Source: Streptomyces sp. NBC_00433 (GTDB lineage Bacteria; Actinomycetota; Actinomycetes; Streptomycetales; Streptomycetaceae). Taken from it: 64,000 bases of DNA. The translations under genes and the position numbers were made by a program. Numbering within the stretch: the stretch's first letter is position 1; every line of letters begins with the position of its first letter. The DNA lies in NCBI GenBank assembly GCA_036015235.1, contig CP107926.1:3848001-3912000 (forward strand), in the 5' to 3' direction. Shown here in pieces: positions 18,741 to 26,933 of this stretch. The notes beneath the pieces are model-generated. The model was not told the DNA's origin and did not search any database. It saw only the letters and a program-made list of their open reading frames with translations.

Positions 18741-21143
18741 GTGTCGCTGCGTGAAGGGGATCCGGCGGAGGTCGGCGGCTACCGTCTTGAGCGGCGGCTC
18801 GGCGCAGGCGGGATGGGGGTGGTCTTCCTCGGGCGGTCGGTGTCGGGGCGGCGGCTCGCGATCAAGGTCATCCGCCCCGAGCTGGTCGCGGACGAGGGCT
18901 TCCGGGTCAGATTCCGGCGGGAGGTGGAGGCGGCGCGGCAGGTCAGCGGGGCCTTCACCGCCCCGGTGGTCGACGCGGACGCCGACGCGGAACAGCCCTG
19001 GCTGGCCACGCTGTTCGTGCCGGGCCCTTCGCTGCACGACCACGTCGCCGAGCAGGGTCCGCTGGCCGCGGCGGACGTCCGCCGGCTGGCCGCCGGGCTC
19101 GTGGAGGCGTTACGCGACATCCACCGGGTGGGCCTGGTCCACCGCGACCTCAAGCCAGCGAACGTCCTGCTGGCCGAGGACGGCCCCCGGGTCATCGACT
19201 TCGGCATCGCCCGCGCCATCGCCGCCCCCCGGCTGACCACGACGGGTTCGGTCGTCGGCACACCCGGCTTCATGGCGCCCGAGCAGTTCCGCACCGGCGG
19301 CGTCGGGGCCGCGGGCGACGTCTTCGCGCTGGGCTCGGTCCTGGTCTTCGCGGCCACCGGCCACGGCCCCTTCGACGGCGAGAGCGATTACGGGATCGGC
19401 TACCGGGTGGTCCACGAGGAGCCCGACCTGACGGGCCTGCCCGCAGAGCTGCTGCCCTTGGTCGAGCCGTGCCTCGCCAAGGAGCCCGGCGCGCGGCCCA
19501 CGGTGGCCGAGCTGCTGGCCGCGTTGTCGGACGCGGACACGCCCCGCGCGGCGGGGGAGGCGCCCGACGCGGTGACGGATGCCCCGCCCGCGGTGGCGCC
19601 CTCCGACGCGGACGCGGACCCGCGGTCCGGGGCGGCGGACCCGCGGCCCGCCCCCCGAAAGCCGGCGGAGGACTCCCCGCCCCCGGTCGCGGACGCCCTG
19701 CCCGCGACGAGGCCGGACGCGCCCCCGTTACGCCGACTGGCGGCGGACCCGCCACCCGCCGCGACGCCCGAGCCCGGCGCGGCCCCCGGCGCGATCCCCG
19801 GCCCGGAGGACGCACCGCCCGCGCGGATCGCGGACCCCCGCCGGACGGACGCACCGCCCGAGCCGGACCCGGCCGCCCACGGCCCCCGGGCGGCCGCGCC
19901 CGGCGGGGTCTTCGGGCCGCCGCCCGGCCTCCCGCACAGCCCGCCGGCCGAGGCACCCTCGCCGTCCCGCGGCCGCCCGCACCGGAACCGGCTCATCGTC
20001 GTCGCCGCCGTGCTCGCGGTGACGGCGGGCATCGCCGTACCCCTGCTGGTCGACAAGGGCGACGCGACCGGCAAGGGCGCCGGGGACTCCCCCGCCCATA
20101 CGGCCACGAGCGGCCCCGCCGCCACGACCACGTCCGCGTCCGCTTCTGCCGACGGCGTCTCCTGCGGCGGGGCGAAGGGCAGGCTCAGCGGCAGTGGCTC
20201 CAGCATCCTGTCGCCCACGATGGCCGCCTGGATGGCCGACTTCCAGGCACACTGCTCGGGCGTTTCGCTCACCTACAGCCCCAACGGCTCGGGCGCGGGC
20301 CTCGCGGGCTTCCTCGCCGGGTCGATGGACTTCGCGGCAGCCGACGGCCCGCTGACCACCACGAGGGTCCAGCAGTCGAAGGAGCGCTGCACCGGTGGCG
20401 GGCAGGCCGTCAACCTGCCGCTGGCGGCCACGACCGTGGCGATCGCCTACAACCTGCCCGGCGTCAGCCGACTCGTCCTGGACACGCCCACCCTCGCCAG
20501 GATCTTCGACGGGCGGATCACCCGGTGGAACGACGTGGCCCTCCGGAAGCTCAACCCGTATGTCCAGTTGCCGTCCCTCCCCGTCCAGGCCGTCCACCGC
20601 CAGGACGGCAGCGCCGTCAGCACGGCCTTCGCGAACTTTCTGACCGCGGCCGCACCGAACGACTGGCCGTACGCGCCCGACGACACGTCGTGGCCGGGCC
20701 GTGGCGGCACCGGGGCCACCGGCACCGCCGCCGTCCACCAGCTGGTCGCGTCGACGGCGGGCTCGATCGGCTACCTCGACCTCGAAGACGCGAGCGACCT
20801 GGCCACCGTACGGCTGGACACCGGGGCGCCCGACCCGGTGGCGGCCGGCGCTTCCGGCACGACCACCTGGCTCAGCACGGCGAAGCCCGGAGGCAGCGGC
20901 GGCGAGCTGGCGCTCGACCTCGATCCCGCCACCAGCGCCCGAGGCGCCTACCCGATCGCCCTCGTCTCCTACGCCGTCGTGTGCGACAAAGGCAACGACC
21001 CCGCCCGGCTCACAACCCTCCGGGCTTTCCTGTCCTACGCGACGAGCATGAAGGGCCGCCAGGTCGCCGCCGCCCAGGACCGGGCCCCGCTCCCGGAAGC
21101 ACTCGCGGAAAAGGTCCACGACACCGCGCTGACGCTGGGCTGA
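18741..21143 (+). CDS. membrane Ser/Thr protein kinase fused to a PstS-like phosphate-binding domain
   Basis: An 800-residue predicted receptor kinase. Residues about 14-270 form a Hanks-type kinase: GAGGMGVV loop (21-28), Lys42, HRDLKPAN with Asp136, DFG at 153-155, and APEQF. A long Ala/Pro/Asp-rich linker follows, then one membrane segment (about 418-438). The outside part (475-795) resembles PstS: SGSGSS (483-488), NGSGAG (515-520), DFAAAD (530-535) and HRQDGSAVS (619-627). In PstS the last motif is usually SGT; here it is SAV, so ligand affinity may differ. GTG start at 18741 with GGGAGGG upstream. No pst transport genes are nearby. Confidence 0.9.
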   Translation: MSLREGDPAEVGGYRLERRLGAGGMGVVFLGRSVSGRRLAIKVIRPELVADEGFRVRFRREVEAARQVSGAFTAPVVDADADAEQPWLATLFVPGPSLHDHVAEQGPLAAADVRRLAAGLVEALRDIHRVGLVHRDLKPANVLLAEDGPRVIDFGIARAIAAPRLTTTGSVVGTPGFMAPEQFRTGGVGAAGDVFALGSVLVFAATGHGPFDGESDYGIGYRVVHEEPDLTGLPAELLPLVEPCLAKEPGARPTVAELLAALSDADTPRAAGEAPDAVTDAPPAVAPSDADADPRSGAADPRPAPRKPAEDSPPPVADALPATRPDAPPLRRLAADPPPAATPEPGAAPGAIPGPEDAPPARIADPRRTDAPPEPDPAAHGPRAAAPGGVFGPPPGLPHSPPAEAPSPSRGRPHRNRLIVVAAVLAVTAGIAVPLLVDKGDATGKGAGDSPAHTATSGPAATTTSASASADGVSCGGAKGRLSGSGSSILSPTMAAWMADFQAHCSGVSLTYSPNGSGAGLAGFLAGSMDFAAADGPLTTTRVQQSKERCTGGGQAVNLPLAATTVAIAYNLPGVSRLVLDTPTLARIFDGRITRWNDVALRKLNPYVQLPSLPVQAVHRQDGSAVSTAFANFLTAAAPNDWPYAPDDTSWPGRGGTGATGTAAVHQLVASTAGSIGYLDLEDASDLATVRLDTGAPDPVAAGASGTTTWLSTAKPGGSGGELALDLDPATSARGAYPIALVSYAVVCDKGNDPARLTTLRAFLSYATSMKGRQVAAAQDRAPLPEALAEKVHDTALTLG

Positions 21144-21321
21144 GCAGCCCCCCGGGGGTGACACCGCCGACTGGCCGTGGGTGAACGGGGCCGTCCGCCA
21201 GGTCGACTGCGGCACCGCGGTGCCGGGCGCTGAGGCGGTACGAGGTCCCGTTGCCGCCGGAGCGCACGGGCGCGAGCGGTTGCGTCCCCGGCGACCGTCG
21301 ACCGTCCTTGGTTCCAACGCG

Positions 21322-21912
21322 TCACTGCGCCTCCAGGGCAAGTTTCAGCTCGACCAGCGGACGCTGCCGGACGCTGGTGAGGAATGGATCATCGGTGCGG
21401 GTCTCCCACGCCTCGGCGGAAACCCGGTGGACGTTGACGTCGCGGTGCAGACGTTCGGACGCCTCCTCGGCCACGTCGAAGAGTGCGTCGGCATCGGGGT
21501 CGCCGACGACGAGCACATCGACATCCGCGGGCGGCGGCCCCGGCGTACCGGCGTACCGAGCCGCCCATGACCCGTAGATATAGGCCCGCCGCACACCCTC
21601 CAGACCGGCGAGCGCCTCGGTGAGCAGGGGCAGCGGCCCGAAGGAGGCGGCCATGAGATCACTCAGCGGCCGGTAGACAGGCGTGTCCGTCCGCGCGCTG
21701 ACGAGCCGGCTTCGCCCCACTCTTCGGTCGATCAGGATCCCTCCGCCGATCAGTCGCTCCACCTCGCGCATCACGGCCGTGGGCGTCACCCCGACCGCTT
21801 CGGCCAGCTCTGTGAGGCTGTACTCGCGTTCGGGGTGCAGGAGGACGAGCGCGAGCAGTTCGCCTTGCATGCGGGAGCGAAGGATCGGAAGCAGATCCGG
21901 CGATTTTTTCAT
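21322..21912 (-). CDS. winged-helix HTH protein with C-terminal nucleotidyltransferase domain
   Basis: A 196-residue fusion. Residues 1-80 are an ArsR/MarR-like winged helix (YSLTELAEAVGVTPTAVMRE … IDRRVGRSRLV). Residues about 100-196 are a minimal nucleotidyltransferase with YGSWAARYAG and DVDVLVVGD, the GSX10DXD pattern of the pol-beta superfamily. Similar HTH–NTase proteins are thought to be regulators or antitoxin-like modules, but no toxin partner is adjacent. The ATG at 21912 (MKKSPDLLPILRSRM) starts the homology; the long open frame upstream is not protein-like. Confidence 0.75.
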   Translation of the reverse strand: MKKSPDLLPILRSRMQGELLALVLLHPEREYSLTELAEAVGVTPTAVMREVERLIGGGILIDRRVGRSRLVSARTDTPVYRPLSDLMAASFGPLPLLTEALAGLEGVRRAYIYGSWAARYAGTPGPPPADVDVLVVGDPDADALFDVAEEASERLHRDVNVHRVSAEAWETRTDDPFLTSVRQRPLVELKLALEAQ

Positions 21913-22267
21913 TGGACGCGGGATATCGTGCGCCCACCGAAAATAACAATCCGTGGCCAAATGCGCGCGCTGGGCCACAGAGCCCACCAGCGGTCCCAGC
22001 GGGATGGTGACGGTCTCCCGCCGGGTGCGGCGGGTGGCGTCAGCCTGGGGCCCATGTGCGGCCAGGATCGGAGGTCGGGACCGCGAAGATGCTCGGCGGA
22101 GTCCAGCACTGCGGCAGGCCCCCTTGGTGCGGCCCTCAAAGAGAGGGGCTAAACCCGACGTCGACCGGTTCGGTCCGACCATCACTCCCCGAGGCGAGCG
22201 GGCATGGCTCGACACCCCCACGCGGCCACTCCCGGGACTCCCAGACGCCTCCGGCGACAGCCCCGCA
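21913..22267. other. 355-bp gap between the HTH–NTase gene and the ACP-like segment
   Basis: No convincing gene on either strand; open frames here have Arg/Pro-rich, shadow-like translations. An AT-rich patch near 21941-21956 could hold the divergent promoters. The plus frame is open into the ACP-like segment without a conserved N-terminus. Confidence 0.4.
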
Positions 22268-22538
22268 ATGGCGGCCCCCACAAACGCGGCGCGCATACTC
22301 CGTGACGCTCTGACACGAGCAGCCGTCACGAACGCGGATACGATCCCGGAAAACGGACACTTGGAGCACGATCCCGGGATCGACAGCCTCGCCCTCCACG
22401 AGCTCGTCGGCACCCTGGAGACGCGCCTGAGCGTGGTCGTCCCGGACGAGGAGGTGGGCCGTCTGAACACCATCGGCGACGTCCGCGACCTGTCTCGCCC
22501 GCCTCGGCCACCCCACAGGAGAGGCCACCACCCAGTGA
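22268..22538 (+). pseudogene. acyl-carrier-protein-like gene, frameshifted into fabV
   Basis: From ATG 22268, the first ~75 codons encode an ACP-like domain: ARILRDALTRAAV … IDSLALHELVGTLETRL, with the DSL serine that would carry phosphopantetheine, then VVPDEEVGRLNTIGDVRDL. The frame then runs into fabV without a stop. If one base is removed near 22491-22494, the sequence reads LARLGHPTGEATTQ and stops at the TGA 22536-22538, which overlaps the fabV GTG as GTGA. Codons in the shifted frame have higher third-position GC. A one-base insertion (real or sequencing error) is the best explanation; a true ACP–FabV fusion is the alternative. Confidence 0.65.
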
Positions 22539-23737
22539 GCAAGCAGCACATCACCCCCAAGCAGCGCGGCTACCTGATCGTCAACTCCCACCCCGGAGGG
22601 TCCAGGGAATCGGTCCGGCAGCTCTGGAATTCCCTCACCCCGGTCCACCGCGAAGGCCGTGCGCCCGTCGCGCTGGTCCTCGGCTCCAGCGCCGGCTACG
22701 GCATGGCCATCCTGCTGGCCGGGCTACGCCGCCACGGCATCCGCGGCGTCGGCGTCGCCTTCGAGAACGCCGGCAACGATCGGCGGACCGCCACCGCCGG
22801 CTGGTACCGCACCGCCGCCACCGCCGACCTGGTCCAGCAGACCGGCGGCGACATGACCTTCCTCAACGCCGACGCCTACGCGGACGCCACCCGCACCGAC
22901 GTCATCAAACTCCTCACCGACCGGTACGGCCCGGTCGACTACCTCGTCTACTCCCTCGCCTCCCCCCGCCGCACCGACCCCGCCACCGGCGAAGTCCACC
23001 ACTCGGTGATCAAGCCGATCGGCCACCCCTACGCCTCCCCCTCCCTCGTCTTCGAGGACGACGTCCCGCAGATCGGCACCGTCGACCTCACCCCCGCGAC
23101 CGATGGCGAGCGCGCCGCGACGGTCAAGGTCATGGGCGGCGAGGACTGGCGACTGTGGGTGCAGGCCCTCGCCGACAGCAACCTCCTCGGCGAGGGGTTC
23201 ACCACCGTCGCCCTGTCCTACGTCGGCTCCGAGATCACCGCCCCGGTCTACCGGCAGGGCACCATCGGCGCCGCGAAGGAGCATCTGGAGACCACCGCGC
23301 GCCTCCTCCAGGCAGAGGTGCTGGCCGGCCGCGGACGCGCCTTCACCGTCGTCGCCGGCGCCGCCGTCACCCAGGCCTCCACCGCGATCCCCTCCATCGC
23401 CCTCTACACCTCGCTGCTGCGCAACATCCTCGGCGAGGACGGCTGGCGCACCACCGCCCACCAGGCGGTGGACCTCTGGGAGCAGCTGACCAATGCGCGC
23501 CCGCTCAACCTGGACGATCAGGACCGCATCCGCCTGGACGGCTGGGAGCTGGATTCCGCCGTCCAGGACCAGGTCCGGAAGCTGTGGGCCGACCCGGCGG
23601 CCGCGCTCACCACCGGCCGAGAGGGTCCGGCGTGGTTCTACCGCCAGTTCCGCGAGCTGTACGGCTGGGATGTCCCCGGCACCGACTACGCCACCGAGGC
23701 CGAGACCGCGGTGCCCTGGCCCACCCAGCAACGGTAG
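22535..23737 (+). CDS. fabV: FabV/TER-type trans-2-enoyl-ACP (CoA) reductase
   Basis: NAD(P)H-dependent enoyl reductase of fatty-acid elongation, of the long FabV/trans-2-enoyl-CoA reductase class. From the GTG at 22535, ten bases after AGGAGAGG, it has 400 residues, the normal family length. It shows the N-terminal RGYLIVNSHPGG, the cofactor-binding ALVLGSSAGYGMAILLAGLR and GVAFE, DYLVYSLASPRRTDP, and the active-site helix region around ALSYVGSEITAPVYRQGTIG with Tyr and the following Lys in GAAKEHLE. The frame is continuous with the ACP-like segment upstream. FabV enzymes are typically triclosan-tolerant. Confidence 0.9.
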   Translation: MSKQHITPKQRGYLIVNSHPGGSRESVRQLWNSLTPVHREGRAPVALVLGSSAGYGMAILLAGLRRHGIRGVGVAFENAGNDRRTATAGWYRTAATADLVQQTGGDMTFLNADAYADATRTDVIKLLTDRYGPVDYLVYSLASPRRTDPATGEVHHSVIKPIGHPYASPSLVFEDDVPQIGTVDLTPATDGERAATVKVMGGEDWRLWVQALADSNLLGEGFTTVALSYVGSEITAPVYRQGTIGAAKEHLETTARLLQAEVLAGRGRAFTVVAGAAVTQASTAIPSIALYTSLLRNILGEDGWRTTAHQAVDLWEQLTNARPLNLDDQDRIRLDGWELDSAVQDQVRKLWADPAAALTTGREGPAWFYRQFRELYGWDVPGTDYATEAETAVPWPTQQR

Positions 23738-23769
23738 AAACCTGCGACAGCGCGGCGACGCCGTACGGC

Positions 23770-24036
23770 TCAGACCTCGCGGGTCGCCGCGTACGCCAGG
23801 AACGAGGACCACGCCTCCGGCGTGAAGGAGAAGCGGGGGCCCTCCGGGTCCTTGGAGTCCCGCACCAGGACGCTGCCGCTCGCTGCCGCGACCTCGACGC
23901 AGTCGTTGTTGTCGCTACCGCTGTAGCTGCTCTTGAACCAGGCAACTTCGACGCAGTCGTTGTTGTTGCTGCCGCTGTAGCTGCTCTTGGTCCACGCCAG
24001 TGCGGGACCGCCTCCGGCAGAGGGCTTGAGGGTCAT
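23770..24036 (-). CDS. DUF397 protein with internal 18-codon duplication
   Basis: An 88-residue DUF397 protein, a small Streptomyces family found beside XRE regulators of the WhiJ/AbaA-like type. The hallmark W-x-KSSYSGS-x-NNDCVEVA occurs twice in tandem (WTKSSYSGSNNNDCVEVA then WFKSSYSGSDNNDCVEVA), followed by one normal C-terminus (LVRDSKDPEGPRFSFTPEAW). The ATG at 24036 overlaps the stop of the upstream XRE gene by four bases, so they are co-translated. The duplication is an exact 54-bp period in DNA. Confidence 0.9.
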   Translation of the reverse strand: MTLKPSAGGGPALAWTKSSYSGSNNNDCVEVAWFKSSYSGSDNNDCVEVAAASGSVLVRDSKDPEGPRFSFTPEAWSSFLAYAATREV

Positions 24037-24899
24037 ATTTCTCCCCGCAGTTTCTCGATGAAGGCCAGCGACTCACGCGGCGTGAGTGCCTGCGCTCGGA
24101 TCATGCCATATCGCAACTCCAGGATCTGGACCTCTCTTGGGTCCGAGACAAGGCGGCTGGTGAGCTGGGCTTCGGAGTAGCCAACCGTCGAGCCGTCGGT
24201 GAGCTTCAGCACTTGGAGTTGGCCGCCCATCCCCGCATGGTCCTCGCGGTCAGTCGGCATCACCTGGATCTCGACGTTACGCAACTGCCCCAGCTCCAGA
24301 AGGCGGCCGAGTTGGCGACGCAACACCGCCGCGCCTCCGATGGGCCGCCGCAGGGTGACTTCCTCCTGGACGAACGTGAGGGTGGCCAGGGGCGTCCGGT
24401 GGAAGATCGCCTGCCGGGCGATCCGCGCCGATACGTACCGCTCCACGTCGTCAGCCCCCATGACCGGGCGCCTGACAGCGAACAGTGCGTTCGCGTACTC
24501 CTCGCTCTGGAGCAGGCCGTGGATGTTGTGGTTGCCGTATGCGCCCAGCTCAAGGGCGCTGGCCTCCAACTTCGCGAGGTCCCGAACCTTCTTCGGGTAC
24601 CTGGCCTCCGCCACATCCGGCTTCATGGCCGACAACTTGCCGCCCGCGTTCAGGACGCGATCCGCGTTGTCGAGGAAGGCGGGCTTGGGGACGCGGACGC
24701 CCCGCTCCACCTTGGAGACCATCTCCTCGCCGTAGCCGATCGCGGCGCCGAATTCCGCCTGGGTCAGGCCCGCGGCCTCGCGCCACGCCTTGATCTGGCG
24801 GCCGACCGTCTTCATGACGCCGCTGGCGTCGTCCTCAAGGCCGGAGTCCCAGTCGGGCCCGTCCGCGCCGTCTGTCGTGTAGTCCTTGCTGTCGACCAT
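24033..24899 (-). CDS. XRE-family HTH regulator with DUF5753 domain
   Basis: A 288-residue regulator: Cro/C1-type HTH at about residues 30-85 (RQIKAWREAAGLTQAEFGAA … EEMVSKVERGVRVP), then a DUF5753 ligand/partner domain (about 105-280) with GLLQSEEYANALFAV and ILELRYGMIRAQALTPRES. It pairs with the DUF397 gene (4-bp overlap) and faces an ATPase-like gene, as in WhiJ-type developmental modules of Streptomyces. A 15-bp inverted repeat and direct repeats lie in the divergent promoter region and may be its operator. Confidence 0.9.
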   Translation of the reverse strand: MVDSKDYTTDGADGPDWDSGLEDDASGVMKTVGRQIKAWREAAGLTQAEFGAAIGYGEEMVSKVERGVRVPKPAFLDNADRVLNAGGKLSAMKPDVAEARYPKKVRDLAKLEASALELGAYGNHNIHGLLQSEEYANALFAVRRPVMGADDVERYVSARIARQAIFHRTPLATLTFVQEEVTLRRPIGGAAVLRRQLGRLLELGQLRNVEIQVMPTDREDHAGMGGQLQVLKLTDGSTVGYSEAQLTSRLVSDPREVQILELRYGMIRAQALTPRESLAFIEKLRGEI

Positions 24900-24922
24900 G
24901 TCGACCCCCAGCGTCTAGCCGA

Positions 24923-24962
24923 TGCGTAGGTACTGCGTAGTTCGCGGGCATACAGAGTATGC
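24923..24962. promoter_or_regulatory. putative operator of the XRE/ATPase divergent region
   Basis: Contains TGCGTAG twice, 11 bp apart (24923-24929 and 24934-24940), one helical turn, followed by a perfect inverted repeat GCATAC-AGA-GTATGC (24948-24962). Located 24-63 bp upstream of the XRE start. Inference: binding site of the XRE regulator. Confidence 0.5.
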
Positions 24963-25146
24963 ATGGACATTTGTGCGCGTCCGGCGAACTGACGGAATGT
25001 CACCCGATCCGGGTGGCGGGAGGCGGACGGCGGCCCGTACCCGCCCGTACAGTCGGCGGCCGGGCGGGCCGCGTAACCGGACAGCAGGCCACAGGGCGGC
25101 CTTCGGTGCTGGTCAGGGGGTCGGTGGCGCCGCCACTCTCGGTGAG

Positions 25147-25578
25147 GTGAGCCAAGACACCCGTACCCCCGAACTCGCGGCCGCCACGCGGCGGTTCAGC
25201 ACGCAGTTGCCCTCCACCCGGCGCGGCGCCCAGCGGGCGCGACTCCTGACCGTCGCCCAACTCGCCGGATGGGAGCTGCCGTCCGACGCCGCCGCGCAGG
25301 TCGTCGCCGAACTCGCCGCGAACGCGGCCCTGCACGGGCGCGTGCCGGGGCGGAACTTCCGGCTGACGCTGGAGGTCAAGGCGGCGGACCGCCTCCGTAT
25401 CGAGGTCACCGACACCCGGGGCGAACGCCTCCCGGCGGTCCCCCGGCCCGGCGAGCCCGACGCCGAGTCCGGGCGCGGGCTGCTGCTGGTCAGCGCGCTG
25501 GCCGTGCGGTGGGGCGTGACGTCGGGCCCCTTCCCGTCGAAGACGGTGTGGGCCGAGGTGGAGCTGCCGCCGCTCTAG
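25147..25578 (+). CDS. ATP-binding (HATPase_c_2) anti-sigma-factor-like protein
   Basis: A 143-residue GHKL ATPase domain resembling RsbW/SpoIIAB-type kinases abundant in Streptomyces. N box: VVAELAANAALHGRVPG; G1: RIEVTDTRGERLP; G2: SGRGLLLVSALAVRWG. Start uncertain: the GTG at 25147 fits the usual family length, but the frame is open to 24922 and an ATG at 24997 is possible. It is divergent from the XRE/DUF397 pair and shares a CTAG stop with the convergent lipoprotein gene. Confidence 0.8.
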   Translation: MSQDTRTPELAAATRRFSTQLPSTRRGAQRARLLTVAQLAGWELPSDAAAQVVAELAANAALHGRVPGRNFRLTLEVKAADRLRIEVTDTRGERLPAVPRPGEPDAESGRGLLLVSALAVRWGVTSGPFPSKTVWAEVELPPL

Positions 25579-26168
25579 GAAGCCCCGGTGCCGGTGGTCT
25601 TCGTGCAGGTGAGATGGCCGGTGACGGTCACGGCCTTGCCTGCGCCGTCCGCCGCGCCGAGTTGGGTGCCGGAGACGGTGAGCGTCCAGACGTCGCCGTG
25701 CTTCGCGACGGACAGGCCCTGCGCGTCGGCCTTGAGGAAGATGCTGTTGTCCGGCGTGACCAGCACGGCCGTGCCCTCGACGCCGACGTTCGCGCCGAAG
25801 GACGGCGCGGTGGGCGCGGACGCGTCATTCGTGTCGGGCGCGGTCACCGCGAGGAGCTTGCCTGCGAGGGTGACGCACCCGACGCTGGTCGTCACGTCGA
25901 AGCCGCCGCTGATGGCGCCGGTGTAGTCGATACGGCCATGGGTGCCGCCGGAGCCGGTGCCCGTACCCGCGCTTGTACCCGCGCTTGTACCCGCGCTCGC
26001 GGAATCGGCGGCGGACGCGGAAGTGGACGCCGATGCGACCGGTGCGGTCGCACCCCCCGTCGCCGCCGGCTCCTTGTCGCCGTCGGACGACGACGAGCAT
26101 CCGCCCAGCGCGGCCACCGCCGCCACCGCCAGCAGCACGCCCGCTAACACCCTTGTGAAACGCGGCAC
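25575..26168 (-). CDS. secreted lipoprotein, lipoprotein-antigen-like
   Basis: A 197-residue predicted lipoprotein. The signal peptide MPRFTRVLAGVLLAVAAVAA ends in LGGC with lipidated Cys24. A Ser/Ala/Thr/Gly-rich spacer (25-75) holds an ASAGT/SAGTSAGT-type repeat, then a beta-rich domain with two cysteines (VGCVTLAGKL … GHLTCTK). It resembles the mycobacterial LpqH/19-kDa-type lipoproteins, but this is only a visual match. Function unknown. The stop overlaps that of the ATPase gene tail to tail. Confidence 0.8.
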   Translation of the reverse strand: MPRFTRVLAGVLLAVAAVAALGGCSSSSDGDKEPAATGGATAPVASASTSASAADSASAGTSAGTSAGTGTGSGGTHGRIDYTGAISGGFDVTTSVGCVTLAGKLLAVTAPDTNDASAPTAPSFGANVGVEGTAVLVTPDNSIFLKADAQGLSVAKHGDVWTLTVSGTQLGAADGAGKAVTVTGHLTCTKTTGTGAS

Positions 26169-26240
26169 TTGTCTCCCTCAGTCATCAACCTGTCACGTTC
26201 AGCGGCACGTTATACGACCCCTCAGACAATCGGCCGATAA

Positions 26241-26270
26241 TTGACCGATCGTTTCAGTATGGCCTAGGGT
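26241..26270 (+). promoter_or_regulatory. promoter of the TetR gene, apparently leaderless
   Basis: TTGACC (26241-26246), 18-nt spacer, TAGGGT (26265-26270). Transcription would start at about 26277, the first base of the GTG codon. No ribosome-binding site precedes that GTG. The overlapping CGATCG-centred repeat may be the operator. Confidence 0.6.
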
Positions 26271-26276
26271 CACGGC

Positions 26277-26861
26277 GTGGCCAGGACCAAGGAATTCGAC
26301 CCGGACGCCGCACTGCAGGCAGCCCTTGAGCTGTTCTGGCGGCGCGGCTACGAGGCGACGTCGATGGCCGACCTGGTCGACCATCTGGGCATCGGGCGGG
26401 CCAGTATCTACGCCACCTTCGGCAACAAGCACGAGCTGTACCTGAAGGCGCTGGACCGCTACAACGAGAACCGCGACCCGGGCCTGCTGCACGAGCTGTC
26501 CCAGCCGGGGCCCGCACTGCCCGCCGTGCGCGCGGTGGTACGGCGCTTCGCCGGCGAGGCCTGCTCCGGCGAGTGGCGCCTGAAGGGGTGCTTCATCACC
26601 AACACGGCCGCCGAACTGGGGTCGCACGACCCTGCGGCTGCCCGCCGGGTCGAGGCGAGCTGGGGGCACGTCGAGACGCTGCTGCACTCGGCGCTGACCC
26701 GCGCACGCGCGCAGGGCGAGCTGCGCTCGGACCGCGATCCGCGCGCGCTCGCCCGGATGCTGCTGGTGCTGATGCAGGGCCTGCGGGTGGTCGGCAAGTC
26801 CTCGGACGACCCGGGCCGGGTGCGGGACGCGGCCGAGCAGGCGCTGACCCTCCTGGACTGA
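26277..26861 (+). CDS. TetR/AcrR-family transcriptional regulator
   Basis: A 194-residue TetR regulator. The N-terminal HTH is typical: FDPDAALQAALELFWRRGYE, ATSMADLVDHLGIGRASIYA, TFGNKHELYLKALDRY. The ligand domain contains GCFITNTAAELGSHDP, found in the AcrR-like subgroup that controls oxidoreductases and exporters. GTG start at 26277; likely leaderless. Directly downstream are a decayed MFS transporter and an intact SDR, which it probably regulates. Confidence 0.92.
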   Translation: MARTKEFDPDAALQAALELFWRRGYEATSMADLVDHLGIGRASIYATFGNKHELYLKALDRYNENRDPGLLHELSQPGPALPAVRAVVRRFAGEACSGEWRLKGCFITNTAAELGSHDPAAARRVEASWGHVETLLHSALTRARAQGELRSDRDPRALARMLLVLMQGLRVVGKSSDDPGRVRDAAEQALTLLD

Positions 26862-26933
26862 GCCGAGCCGCGCGGCGGCGCGTTTTTCCTGACCTGATTA
26901 CAGAACGCTCGGTCTCATATCAACGGGGGAGAC

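Noticed and set aside
19728..21341. 537-codon minus-strand frame opposite the kinase–PstS gene
   Set aside because: Shadow of the plus-strand gene, whose motifs are clear.
21953..22267. N-terminal extension of the ACP–FabV frame up to 21953
   Set aside because: The frame is open but the translation has no conserved sequence and no ribosome-binding site; ACP homology starts at ATG 22268.
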